From assembly GCA_002395235.1 (NCBI GenBank), contig DGWK01000022.1, positions 93,010 to 138,604 on the forward strand: 45,595 nucleotides of DNA, read 5' to 3'. Shown piece by piece: positions 33,627 through 41,859 of the stretch. The stretch comes from Lachnospiraceae bacterium UBA4260 (GTDB lineage Bacteria; Bacillota; Clostridia; Lachnospirales; Lachnospiraceae). Each line of letters starts with the position of its first letter. The first letter of the stretch is position 1. Below the pieces are notes generated by a model. It was not told the DNA's origin, searched no databases, and saw nothing but the letters and a program-made list of their open reading frames with translations. Made by a program: the position numbers and the translations under genes.

Positions 33627-33681
33627 TAGCCCGGGGGAAATTTAGCGTACACAAAATAGAGGGCACCTTGTCAGTCCCATT

Positions 33682-33716
33682 CCAAAAACCGAACCCGCCA
33701 CAAGTTTCAAAGCGGG
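33682..33716 (-). terminator. Possible terminator of lgt
   Basis: CCCGC/GCGGG (33694-33698 with 33712-33716) is followed on the minus strand by TTCGGTTTTT. A GC-rich hairpin CGCGGC/GCCGCG (33737-33742 with 33750-33755) directly after the lgt stop may contribute. The stems are short. Confidence 0.4.
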
Positions 33717-33759
33717 ATAATTTCTCATTCAAAGCTCGCGGCACAGGCCGCCGCGCCCG

Positions 33760-34653
33760 TCACTTGGCAGTGTCCTCCGCTGCCCTCTCCTTCCGGCCCA
33801 GCCTGCTCCGAATGATCAGGTTCGCCGCGATCGCGGCGACCGCCATCACGATTCCGAGCACCATGGACACCGGTATCTTCGTGCCTGTGATATAGAGCTG
33901 GTCCGTCCGGATCGACTCGATCCAGGCTCTTCCGATCCCATATCCGGCAAAATAGAGAAGCGCGATCTCTCCGTCAAACTTCTTGTGCTCCCGATACAGA
34001 AGCAGCAGCACAAGCAGTGCCAGATTCCACATTCCTTCATATAGAAATGTAGGATGCACCTGTATATAATTCGTCCCTTCCGTCATGTGCGCCGCGATCA
34101 GCGGAGAAATATCCCGCTCTCTCACCATGCTCACCGGAATTCTCATAGCCAGCAGGTTGTTCGTATATTCACCGAAAACTTCCCGGTTGAAGAAATTCCC
34201 CCATCTGCCCAGGATCTGCCCCACCAGGAGCCCGTAGATCACTGTGTCGAGAATGAGCGGAAACTTCTGCTTTTTCACCTTGCAGTAGACATACAGCGTA
34301 ATAGCCCCGGCGATAATGCCGCCGTAAATGGCGAGTCCGCCGCCGCGTATGTTCAGAATCTGAATGGGATCATTCTTATAGAAGTCCCACATGAAGATCA
34401 CATAATAGATTCTTGCCCCTAAGATGGAGAAGATAATGAGAGGAGCCGCCAGATCCCAGATCACATCCGGATCCAGCCCGGACTTCTTCGCGATCCTGGC
34501 TGCCAGAGCAAGGCCCAACATCATGCCGATCGCGATCACGACGCCGTAGAGCGCGATCCCGAAATTGCCGATCATGATGGTCTTGGGGACATTCCTCAGA
34601 TAGATTCCCAGATTCGGAAAAGCAATATCCATTTCTCCCATCATATCCGCCAT
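33760..34653 (-). CDS. lgt: Prolipoprotein diacylglyceryl transferase
   Basis: Transfers diacylglycerol from phosphatidylglycerol to the lipobox cysteine of prolipoproteins in the membrane. Seven membrane helices; signature GRWGNFFNREVFGE, GGGLAIYGGIIAG and HPTFLYEGMWNL. Length is 297 residues. AAGGAG lies 13 bases before the first ATG; internal ATGs a few codons in are less likely. It lies between the repeat region and the mraZ operon. Confidence 0.96.
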   Translation of the reverse strand: MADMMGEMDIAFPNLGIYLRNVPKTIMIGNFGIALYGVVIAIGMMLGLALAARIAKKSGLDPDVIWDLAAPLIIFSILGARIYYVIFMWDFYKNDPIQILNIRGGGLAIYGGIIAGAITLYVYCKVKKQKFPLILDTVIYGLLVGQILGRWGNFFNREVFGEYTNNLLAMRIPVSMVRERDISPLIAAHMTEGTNYIQVHPTFLYEGMWNLALLVLLLLYREHKKFDGEIALLYFAGYGIGRAWIESIRTDQLYITGTKIPVSMVLGIVMAVAAIAANLIIRSRLGRKERAAEDTAK

Positions 34654-34687
34654 ATTTCTAACCAGACTCCTTCAACTTTTAGTATTT

Positions 34688-34708
34688 CTTGTACTATGAT
34701 AGCACAAG
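34688..34708. promoter_or_regulatory. Palindrome upstream of lgt
   Basis: CTTGT-A-CTAT-G-ATAG-C-ACAAG is symmetric except for one base pair. It lies 35-55 bases upstream of the lgt start, where a promoter should be, and may be an operator. No regulator is assigned. Confidence 0.4.
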
Positions 34709-34933
34709 ATTTCCCCCTTAGCGGATTTTTCTATTCTTAAAATTTGCTAAATTTTGCCCCCAAAATTCCCTGTTTTTCTATTCCGTTTTTGATTGACAAA
34801 GCACAAGGTATGGTGTCTACTGCTCAGACCCGCCAAAATATTGCCTTTTCGCACCGTTTTGGCCGGTCGGGCGGATAAATCCGACAATTCCTCAGAATTT
34901 CCGACGCTTTTCCGTCGCCACCCACTGCTACGC

Positions 34934-34993
34934 GTGCGACCTCTGGGGTGGTCGTATGACCTCTGGGGTAGTTGTGCGACCTCTGGGGTGGTT
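34934..34993. repeat. Three tandem 20-bp repeats
   Basis: Three head-to-tail copies at 34934-34953, 34954-34973 and 34974-34993, each GTxxGACCTCTGGGGTxGTx, with a few differences between copies. The period is exactly 20 bases and not a multiple of three, which argues against coding. Function unknown. Confidence 0.85.
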
Positions 34994-35029
34994 TTCACAG
35001 TCTCCGGGGGGAGCTTACCCCTGGGATGA

Positions 35030-35624
35030 CCAACGAACAGGTTGTTTTTTTCATTTCGTAGGGGTCTCTTTAGCAAGTGCCGGCTGGATGCCGGATGGGA
35101 GGACCTACGAACTGGATGCTTTTTCCATTTCGTAGGATTCTCTCTAGCTTGTGCCGGCTGCGTATCGGCGGGATGAACCTACGAACAGGATACTTTTTCT
35201 ATTTCGTAGGGTTCTCTCTAGCTTGTGCCAGCTGGGAGTGACCTACGAACTGGTTGCTTTCTCCATTTCGTAGGGTTCTCTCTTGCAAGTGCCGGCTGCG
35301 TATCGGCGGGATGAACCTACGAACAGGATACTTTTTCTATTTCGTAGGGTTCTCTCTAGCTTGTGCCGGCCGGGAGTGACCTACGAACGGTTGCTTTCTC
35401 CATTTCGTAGGGTTCTCTCTAGCTTGTGCTGGCCGGGAGTGACCTACGAACTGGATGCTTTTTCCATTTCGTAGGGTTCTCTCTAGCTTGTGCCGGCTGC
35501 GTATCGGCGGGATGAACCTACGAACAGGATACTTTTTCTATTTCGTAGGGTTCTCTCTAACAAGTGCCGGCTGGACGCCGGATGGTAGGTCCTACGAACA
35601 GACTGCTTTCTCCATTTCGTAAGG
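35030..35624. repeat. Nine-unit tandem array of hairpin repeats
   Basis: Units begin at 35030, 35104, 35178, 35242, 35316, 35380, 35443, 35517 and 35591, with steps of 74, 74, 64, 74, 64, 63, 74 and 74 bases. Each unit carries CCTACGAAC, a short middle part ending in ATTTCGTAGG (an 8-bp inverted repeat CCTACGAA/TTCGTAGG), then TTCTCTCTAGCTTGTGCCGG. Three linker types occur: GGCTGCGTATCGGCGGG, GGGAGTGA, and a form with CCGGCTGGA(T/C)GCCGG found only at the two ends. The array lies between the ychF terminator and lgt. It has no open frame that I trust. Confidence 0.9.
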
Positions 35625-35626
35625 GT

Positions 35627-35675
35627 AAAAAAAAGATGTGAAGTCCGGAATCAACAATTCCTGACTTCACATCTT
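35627..35675 (-). terminator. Strong terminator after ychF
   Basis: A 13-bp stem AAGATGTGAAGTC (35633-35645 with 35663-35675), one mismatch, then GGAAT/ATTCC, followed on the minus strand by eight T. It isolates the repeat array from ychF transcription. Confidence 0.93.
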
Positions 35676-35712
35676 AAATTCAAATCATACCTCTATCGAG
35701 AGTGCCCTGTTC

Positions 35713-36810
35713 TTATACATTGAACCGGAACAGGATCACATCTCCATCCTTGACAACATAATCCTTGCCCTCAATTCCCACAAGCCCTTTCTCGCGAGCC
35801 GCAGACAGGGATCCGAGCTCCAGAAGCACCTTGTAGTTCACAACCTCTGCCTTGATAAATCCGCGCTCGAAATCACTGTGGATCTTTCCGGCCGCCTGAG
35901 GGGCCTTTGTTCCGATCTTAATGGTCCAGGCTCTGGTCTCATCCTCCCCCGCAGTCAGGAAGCTCATGAGTCCCAGTGTGCGGTAGCTGGCGCTGATCAG
36001 TTTATCCAGACCGGCTTCCGTCACGCCCAGGTCCTCCAGGAACATGGCGCGCTCGTCATCGTCGAGCTCGGCAATCTCCGCCTCGATACTCGCGCAGATC
36101 ACAAACACCTCACTTCCTGTCTGTGCCGCATATTCGCGAACCTTCTGCACACCTGGATTATTTGCGCCGTCATCGGCATGATCATCTTCCGATACGTTTG
36201 CGGCATAGATCACCGGCTTATCGGTCAGAAGATTGTAGGTCTGCATCCACTTCTCTTCGTCTTCCGTCAGGTCCTCAAGCAGAGAGGCAGGCTTGCCGCT
36301 CTCAAGATGCTCCTTGAGGCGCTTGAGGAAAGCCATCTCCTTTCCGGCTTCCTTGTCCATCTTGGCTGTTCGAGCCACTTTAGAAATACGGCGCTCCAGA
36401 ACTTCCAGATCTGCAAAGATCAGTTCCAGATTGATTGTCTCGATGTCGCGCATAGGATCCACACTGCCATCTACGTGAATCACATTGCCGTCCTCGAAGC
36501 AGCGCACTACATGAACGATCGCGTCTACTTCACGAATATTAGCGAGGAACTGGTTTCCAAGGCCTTCACCTTTAGAAGCGCCCTTGACCAGACCGGCGAT
36601 GTCAACGAACTCAATGACAGCCGGTGTGACCTTCTTGGAATGATACATTTCCCCCAGAAGGCGAATTCTCTCATCCGGGACAGGTACAATGCCGACGTTG
36701 GGGTCGATCGTACAGAAAGGATAGTTTGCAGATTCTGCTCCTGCCTTTGTCAGCGCATTAAAAAGTGTGCTCTTTCCCACATTAGGAAGACCTACGATGC
36801 CTAATTTCAT
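35713..36810 (-). CDS. ychF: Ribosome-binding ATPase YchF (Obg-like)
   Basis: Universal Obg-family P-loop protein that prefers ATP, binds ribosomes and takes part in stress responses. It has G1 GLPNVGKSTLFNAL, VDIAGLVKGASKGEGLGN, a coiled-coil insert (about 130-200), the variant NxxE motif AANVSEDD and a C-terminal TGS domain. Length is 365 residues. AAGGAG lies 12 bases before the ATG. Transcribed alone from a promoter inside the abiEii remnant to the strong terminator at 35627. Confidence 0.98.
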   Translation of the reverse strand: MKLGIVGLPNVGKSTLFNALTKAGAESANYPFCTIDPNVGIVPVPDERIRLLGEMYHSKKVTPAVIEFVDIAGLVKGASKGEGLGNQFLANIREVDAIVHVVRCFEDGNVIHVDGSVDPMRDIETINLELIFADLEVLERRISKVARTAKMDKEAGKEMAFLKRLKEHLESGKPASLLEDLTEDEEKWMQTYNLLTDKPVIYAANVSEDDHADDGANNPGVQKVREYAAQTGSEVFVICASIEAEIAELDDDERAMFLEDLGVTEAGLDKLISASYRTLGLMSFLTAGEDETRAWTIKIGTKAPQAAGKIHSDFERGFIKAEVVNYKVLLELGSLSAAREKGLVGIEGKDYVVKDGDVILFRFNV

Positions 36811-36897
36811 TTTCTTTTATATCTCCTTAAAAATCATTCTATTTAACTGTTTTTCGGCGTTATGACCTTAGTTACCGGGTCATTTTCACCCTTATTC

Positions 36898-37050
36898 TCA
36901 AAGTGTCTCCTGTCGAACGCTCTTTATTATAGCGTACCAGTCGTCTTTTCTCAATCTTTCCTTTTTACGCAGAGGTAAGTCCTGAAAAGTCCTTCCGTCT
37001 TTCACCGCCTTGTTTTTAAGTCGTGCTTTTACAGATTCCGCGTTTTTCAA
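36898..37050 (-). pseudogene. Remnant of AbiEii-type toxin gene
   Basis: A 50-codon frame begins with TTG at 37050, overlapping the abiEi stop as TTGA. Its first 24 or so residues, LKNAESVKARLKNKAVKDGR and the following TFQDL, resemble the start of AbiEii nucleotidyltransferase toxins. The rest does not, and the nucleotidyltransferase core (GGxxL..) is missing; a full toxin has about 250-300 residues. The non-matching part coincides with the ychF promoter, so a deletion probably joined the toxin start to ychF upstream DNA. Confidence 0.65.
36926..36954 (-). promoter_or_regulatory. ychF promoter
   Basis: TTGAGA (36949-36954) and TATAAT (36926-36931) are 17 bases apart on the minus strand. The start near 36919 leaves a leader of about 108 bases before ychF. 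It lies inside the abiEii remnant frame. Confidence 0.75.
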
Positions 37051-37640
37051 ACCAGCACCTCCAGGTACGTCGACAGTATTCTTTCACATCGAAGCTGCTT
37101 TGCATAACGATGAAGTCTCTTCAAATCTCTATCACTCTTTTTCAGATAATTTGTGAGTATTTCTTTTGTCTCTTCAATGCCAAGTTTATTGCGATAAAAT
37201 AGAATATCGATCACAGTCTTTTCAACATCATAAATACGGAAAGAATTATTCCCGCTCTCTATTGTTACTACTCCTGTTTCATGACGTGTCTTGGAGAAGT
37301 AAAGAACATTCAGCTGCGGCCAGTCCGGCATTGTCGATATCTTTGAATCACGTTCAATTGCCACGTCTATACTGTCCGGCCAGTAAGTCGTCAGTTCATA
37401 ATAGCGCGCCGCACTCAGAAGGCATATCACGCCTTTGGGTGCATATGCCTTTACATAATAAAAATCCGATTCGTCGCCGTTATAGAGCAGGTTCTCATAA
37501 CTGCTGTTATTCAGTTTCCTTAGCTTTCCCTCATCGACAAGTTTTCCTATTCGATAGTACGATAGTCCCAGGCTTTTCAGTTCCTGAAGGGAATATATCA
37601 TCTGTCGGTTCGATATATCTTTCTGCTCCTGCATAATCAT
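37047..37640 (-). CDS. AbiEi-type antitoxin (type IV toxin-antitoxin system), orphan
   Basis: 197 residues with an N-terminal winged helix (about 15-60), APKGVICLLSAARYYELT in the middle, IYDVEKTVIDILFYRNKLG and an end ILSTYLEVLV, all typical of AbiEi antitoxins that repress their operon and counter AbiEii toxins, which modify nucleotides or tRNA. I start at the ATG at 37640 (GGGAGG eight bases upstream). A plausible promoter TTGAAA-17-TAAGAT lies just upstream. The toxin gene that should follow is only a stub, so this antitoxin is alone. Codon use is AT-richer than the neighbours, suggesting transfer. Confidence 0.82.
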   Translation of the reverse strand: MIMQEQKDISNRQMIYSLQELKSLGLSYYRIGKLVDEGKLRKLNNSSYENLLYNGDESDFYYVKAYAPKGVICLLSAARYYELTTYWPDSIDVAIERDSKISTMPDWPQLNVLYFSKTRHETGVVTIESGNNSFRIYDVEKTVIDILFYRNKLGIEETKEILTNYLKKSDRDLKRLHRYAKQLRCERILSTYLEVLV

Positions 37641-37741
37641 ATTCACTTCCTCCCAAGAAAATCTTAAAACAACTGGGGTAAAATTTCAATATTATTCCGC
37701 ACTTAATAATATATGCAGAATTTTATCAAATTCCATGTAAT

Positions 37742-37785
37742 AAAAAAGCCGCACAGCTCTCCCAAATCGAAGAGCCGTGCGGCTT
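37742..37785 (-). terminator. Terminator after rsgA
   Basis: A 15-bp stem (37746-37760 with 37771-37785, one G-U pair in the RNA) is followed on the minus strand by TTTTTTATTA. It ends the def-to-rsgA transcript. Confidence 0.93.
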
Positions 37786-37803
37786 AGAACCCATGATTAA
37801 ATT

Positions 37804-38721
37804 TTATGTTTTACTCCTCATTCCACTCTTCTTGGAAGAATAGTCCGGTTTCCTGTTCTTAAGCTCCTCAAAGAGTTCACTGTAATTCTTGTAGCGGATC
37901 CGGCTGATCTTTCCCTCTTCCAGCGCCGCCCGCACGGCGCAGCCGGGCTCCCTCAAATGGACGCAGCCGTCAAAGCGGCATTTCCCCTCGTACTCATCAA
38001 ATTCCGAATAGTAATGGCGAAGTTCCTGCGCCTCCATATTCATCAGGTAAAGGGACGTAAATCCGGGGGTGTCCACCAGATAGGTGTCTTCTTCGCCGGC
38101 CAGCAGCTCCACGTGCCTCGTGGTGTTCTTGCCGCGGCTGATCTTGCGGCTGAGCTCCCCGGTCTCCATTCGGGCTCCCGGGCAGATTGTGTTGATCAGC
38201 GTCGATTTGCCGACGCCGCTGGGCCCCGTCAGTACGGTTGTCTTTCCCTTAAGGATTTCGCGAAGGCCTCCCAGGGTCTCCGGTGAGAGAACACTCACAA
38301 AGAGGACTTTGCAGCCGCAGGATTCATACGTCTCCCGAAGCTCTCTGATCTCCTCTTCCGTGGCCAGATCCTGTTTGTTAAAACATAGCACAGCCGGCAG
38401 CTCTTTCTGGTGCATCGTGATCAGAAACCGGTCCAGCATGTTGTAGCTGGGCGCCGGATGTGTGATCGCGAAGATCAGAAGGGCCTGATCCACGTTCGCC
38501 ACATTGGGCCTGACCAGCTCATTCCTGCGCGGTAAGAGACGGACGACATTTCCCTCCATGGGAACGCTCACAGTATCTGTGATCTCGATCTCCACGTCGT
38601 CCCCGACAAGAGGTTTGACGCCCAGTGCGCGGAACACGCCCCTGGCCCGACACCGGTAGATTTCCTCTCCGGTGTGGACTTCATAAAAACCGGCAATACT
38701 TTTAATGATCTTGCCTCTCAT
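37804..38721 (-). CDS. rsgA: Ribosome small subunit GTPase RsgA (YloQ/CpgA)
   Basis: Circularly permuted GTPase acting late in 30S maturation. An OB fold (MRGKIIKSIAGFYEVHT) is followed by G4 CFNKQDL, G1 TGPSGVGKSTLIN, G3 DTPGFTSL and a C-terminal zinc site (CRFDGCVHLREPGC). I start at the ATG at 38721 (305 residues); upstream in-frame codons exist but the ribosome binding site is weak for all of them. Last gene of the operon, after the PASTA kinase, as in B. subtilis. Confidence 0.97.
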   Translation of the reverse strand: MRGKIIKSIAGFYEVHTGEEIYRCRARGVFRALGVKPLVGDDVEIEITDTVSVPMEGNVVRLLPRRNELVRPNVANVDQALLIFAITHPAPSYNMLDRFLITMHQKELPAVLCFNKQDLATEEEIRELRETYESCGCKVLFVSVLSPETLGGLREILKGKTTVLTGPSGVGKSTLINTICPGARMETGELSRKISRGKNTTRHVELLAGEEDTYLVDTPGFTSLYLMNMEAQELRHYYSEFDEYEGKCRFDGCVHLREPGCAVRAALEEGKISRIRYKNYSELFEELKNRKPDYSSKKSGMRSKT

Positions 38722-38808
38722 AGCTGTCTCTTTTTCATCTTTCCATTTTCCGTCCGGAACCGACTCCGGCATTGATCCGCCTTCGCTGTACCTCAACCGG
38801 TTCCTGCA

Positions 38809-41052
38809 TCAGTCCTCCGGCGTAAAGGTGAGTTCTCTCGTGATCGTCCTGTCCTCGGTCCGTTCGACCGTCCGGGTCACGGTCTTTTTGCCTGTTTCCT
38901 CACCCGTGTTCTCGTTTTCCGCAGACCCTTCCGCCGCCGCGTTGCCTGTGCTGCCGGTATCGGATTCTGCAGGCGTTTCCTGCTCCGGCGTATCGTCTTC
39001 CACTTCTTCCTCGATCGTCTCGACGATCGTGACCTGATATTCCATGGTCAGGGTTCCGTACTCAGAAGTGATGCCCGTGCATCCCATTCTGTAAGGGAAC
39101 GCGGATGTCGTCGTATCCAGAAGCTTCTGTCCGTCTTCCGTTACGATCGTGATGTGCACCGAAGTGCCCGCTTTATAATCGGGATCTTCGCTGCTGGTAG
39201 GCGCGGAAATATCCGCCGAATAGCTGTATGTCTGCTGCCCTGCGATGTCAAAATTGACCGCCGTGCCCTCGTCGATCATCTCTCCGGCTTCCACATCCTG
39301 GGAGATGACCAGACCGCGGTTGTCCGGATTGGAATCCGTGATCGTCCTGACATTGCCGGTCTTAAGCCCGAAAGCGCCCAGCGTGTTGCGCGCTTCCTGC
39401 TCTGTCATGCCCAGAAGATTGGGCATCTCTACTTTGCCGGACATGTCGGGGCCGGTGCTCACTTCGATGGTCACATAAGTGCCGCCTTCCGCCTGCACAT
39501 CCCCTTCGGGATCCTGGCTGATGACCAGGCCGCTCTCGACCTCTTCGCTGCTGGCCTCTGTGATATTGACGTTAAATCCGGCCTCTGTCAAAAGATCGAC
39601 CGCCTCATCCTTGGTAAGCCCCACGACAGACGGGATCTTGTTGCCGCTGTTGCCGCATACTGTGAGGACAACCGTGCTTCCTACCGGAATCTGTGCTCCT
39701 TCCTCTACGCTGCTGCGCATGACAACGCCCACCGTATACTTGTCGGATTCCTCATAAGTCAGTTCCGGGATCAGTCCCTGCTTGACGAGAGCGGTCCTTG
39801 CCGCAGAGGCGTCCAGCCCCACTACATTGGGCATGATCACCATCTCTTCACTCTGCGCGACGGCATTATCTTTCTTTGCGCCGCCCGGCAGGATTCCCAT
39901 TCTGCTCCCGACGATCAGAAAGACGATCACACAGATAATGGCAACGGCCAGCACTGCCAGGATGGAAGCGATCCTGTCCATCGAGTGCTCCCGCTCCTCT
40001 TCTTCATCGTCGTCATCATCGATGTCGGGGTCGTCGAAGTCCTCTTCCTCTTTTATGCGCTTAGGCATCTTGCGCGTCTTTCGCGTGAGGTCTTCTTCTT
40101 CCTTCCTGACTGCCTCTGCGGCAGCTTCCTGCTTCTTCCTTGCGCCCTGCTTGATCTGCTCTTTCTCTTCATCCGTCAGCATACGGGTGCTGCCCATATC
40201 ATTGGGATCATAGCGCTTTACAAAATCGCCGTCGGGATCGCTGATCGATTTCTTGAGATCGGTCGCGAGCTCCTGCATGTTCTGATAGCGTCTGTCAGGG
40301 CTCTTCTCACAGCACTTGAGGACGATCTGGTCCACACTGTAGGGAATATCGGGATTCAGCTTTCTGGGAGAAGGCATAGGCTCCTGGATATGGCGGATCG
40401 CAATCGCCACCGTAGTCTCGCCGTCAAAGGGAACTTCCCCCGTCAGCATCTCGTATAATGTCACGCCCAGGGAATAGACGTCGCTCTTTTCATCACTGAA
40501 ACCGCCTCTCGCCTGTTCGGGAGAGGTGTAATGGACGGATCCCATGACATTGGAGGTGATCGTATCGCTTGTGGCCGCCTTCGCGATGCCAAAATCCGTG
40601 ACCTTCACCTTTCCGTCTCTGGAGATGATGATATTCTGCGGTTTAATATCCCTGTGTATGATATGATTTCTGTGCGCGGCTTCAAGTCCCATGGAGACCT
40701 GCAGCGCGATGGTGACCGCCTCCTTATAGCCGAGGCGCCCTCTCTTGGAAATGTAATTCTTGAGAGTGATTCCGTCCACCAGTTCCATTACTATGTAATA
40801 GATTCCCTTTTCTTCGCCGACGTCGTACACGTTGACGATATTGGGGTGCATCAGGCCTGCTGCGGCCTGCGCTTCAACGCGGAATTTCGAGACAAAATTT
40901 GCGTTCTCCGAAAACTCCTGCTTGAGAACCTTGACTGCTACAAAGCGGTTCAAGGTGTGATCTTTTGACTTATATACATCCGCCATGCCGCCCGTGCCGA
41001 CCTTTTCAAGGATCTCGTAGCGGTCTGCGATCAACATACCGATTTTAATCAT
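38809..41052 (-). CDS. prkC: Ser/Thr protein kinase with PASTA domains
   Basis: Membrane eukaryotic-type kinase that senses muropeptides or lipid II. The kinase domain (1-275) has GTGGMADVYK, the lysine in VAVKVLK, HRDIKPQNI and DFGIAK. A charged linker precedes one membrane helix (about 360-380). Three PASTA domains follow (starting MPNVVGLDA, IPSVVGLTK and MPNLLGMTE), then an Ig-like or extension region with a Thr/Glu-rich tail. Length is 747 residues. GGAGG precedes the ATG. Paired with the PP2C phosphatase just upstream. Confidence 0.97.
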   Translation of the reverse strand: MIKIGMLIADRYEILEKVGTGGMADVYKSKDHTLNRFVAVKVLKQEFSENANFVSKFRVEAQAAAGLMHPNIVNVYDVGEEKGIYYIVMELVDGITLKNYISKRGRLGYKEAVTIALQVSMGLEAAHRNHIIHRDIKPQNIIISRDGKVKVTDFGIAKAATSDTITSNVMGSVHYTSPEQARGGFSDEKSDVYSLGVTLYEMLTGEVPFDGETTVAIAIRHIQEPMPSPRKLNPDIPYSVDQIVLKCCEKSPDRRYQNMQELATDLKKSISDPDGDFVKRYDPNDMGSTRMLTDEEKEQIKQGARKKQEAAAEAVRKEEEDLTRKTRKMPKRIKEEEDFDDPDIDDDDDEEEEREHSMDRIASILAVLAVAIICVIVFLIVGSRMGILPGGAKKDNAVAQSEEMVIMPNVVGLDASAARTALVKQGLIPELTYEESDKYTVGVVMRSSVEEGAQIPVGSTVVLTVCGNSGNKIPSVVGLTKDEAVDLLTEAGFNVNITEASSEEVESGLVISQDPEGDVQAEGGTYVTIEVSTGPDMSGKVEMPNLLGMTEQEARNTLGAFGLKTGNVRTITDSNPDNRGLVISQDVEAGEMIDEGTAVNFDIAGQQTYSYSADISAPTSSEDPDYKAGTSVHITIVTEDGQKLLDTTTSAFPYRMGCTGITSEYGTLTMEYQVTIVETIEEEVEDDTPEQETPAESDTGSTGNAAAEGSAENENTGEETGKKTVTRTVERTEDRTITRELTFTPED

Positions 41053-41102
41053 GTTCTTCCTCCACTTACCCGGATAACTACCCTTTCAGACAGCACAGAC
41101 TC

Positions 41103-41858
41103 TCAGTGAGTCCTCCCCGTACCGTCCTTATCCCGGGAAGTGTCAATCAGTATTACTGAGATATTGTCCTTTCCGCCCGCCTCATTGGCGCGCGCGACAA
41201 GCGCTTTTGCCTTTTCCTCAAGAGAACCCTGCTGCGCCAGCACGCTCTCTATTTCATCGTCGTCGATCATCGAAGTGAGGCCGTCCGTGCACATGAGGAT
41301 CAGGCCGCACTCGGAAAGAGGGAGCCTGAAGAAATCAACCTGTACGCCCTCCTCGGCTCCGATGGCCCTTGTGATCACATTTCTCTCCGGATGGATCCTG
41401 GCATACTTTCTGTCGAGTGTCCCGGCGCGCACCATCTCCTCCACGAGGGAATGGTCCACAGTGATCTGCCGGAACCCGTCCTTATAATTGTAGAGACGGC
41501 TGTCCCCCACGTTGGCAATTAGAAGCTGATCGCCGCAGATCGTGCAGCCAACGAGCGTGGTTCCCATCCCATAGTATTCCCTGTGCCTGGCCGCCGTCTG
41601 GATGATCCCGCTGTTGGCCATCTCAAAAGCCTCTCTGAGAAGCTCCTCGGGCTCAATGCCGACCGTCGACACCACCTGATTCACCACAGTCTCCACTGTG
41701 AGCTTCGATGCGAGGTCCCCGGCTCTGTGCCCTCCCATTCCGTCTGCCACCAGATAAAGGCACGACAAAGAGCCCAGCGGTGCATCGCTGGCATAAATAT
41801 AGTCCTGATTCATCTCTCTTCTGAGACCAATATCAGTTATGGAAAATGACTGCGGCAT
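41103..41858 (-). CDS. prpC: PP2C-family protein phosphatase
   Basis: Manganese-dependent Ser/Thr phosphatase that reverses the neighbouring kinase. The metal-binding motifs are LRREMNQDY, LVADGMGGHRAGD, NVGDSRLY and CTDGLTSMI, with GGKDNISVI at the end. I start at the ATG at 41858 (AGGAG nine bases upstream), giving 251 residues; it starts two bases after the rlmN frame ends. Order rlmN-prpC-prkC-rsgA is conserved in Firmicutes. Confidence 0.97.
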   Translation of the reverse strand: MPQSFSITDIGLRREMNQDYIYASDAPLGSLSCLYLVADGMGGHRAGDLASKLTVETVVNQVVSTVGIEPEELLREAFEMANSGIIQTAARHREYYGMGTTLVGCTICGDQLLIANVGDSRLYNYKDGFRQITVDHSLVEEMVRAGTLDRKYARIHPERNVITRAIGAEEGVQVDFFRLPLSECGLILMCTDGLTSMIDDDEIESVLAQQGSLEEKAKALVARANEAGGKDNISVILIDTSRDKDGTGRTH

Positions 41859-41859
41859 A

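Larger units (their letters stand above)
34654..35029. other. Intergenic region upstream of lgt
   Basis: No gene can be supported here. It holds the lgt leader, an imperfect 21-bp palindrome at 34688-34708, an AT-rich stretch (34710-34800) and the 20-bp triplication at 34934-34993. A 109-codon open frame on the minus strand covers part of it, but it reads through the repeats and has no coding features. Confidence 0.6.

Noticed and set aside
34747..35076. 109-codon minus-strand open frame in the repeat region
   Set aside because: It runs through the 20-bp triplication and into the hairpin array; the repeat period is not a multiple of three and there is no ribosome binding site.
35283..35474. 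63-codon plus-strand frame in the hairpin array
   Set aside because: It only translates repeat units and has no start signal.
35030..35624. CRISPR array
   Set aside because: The segments between the inverted repeats are themselves repeated and are not unique spacers, the step alternates 64/74, and no cas gene is present.
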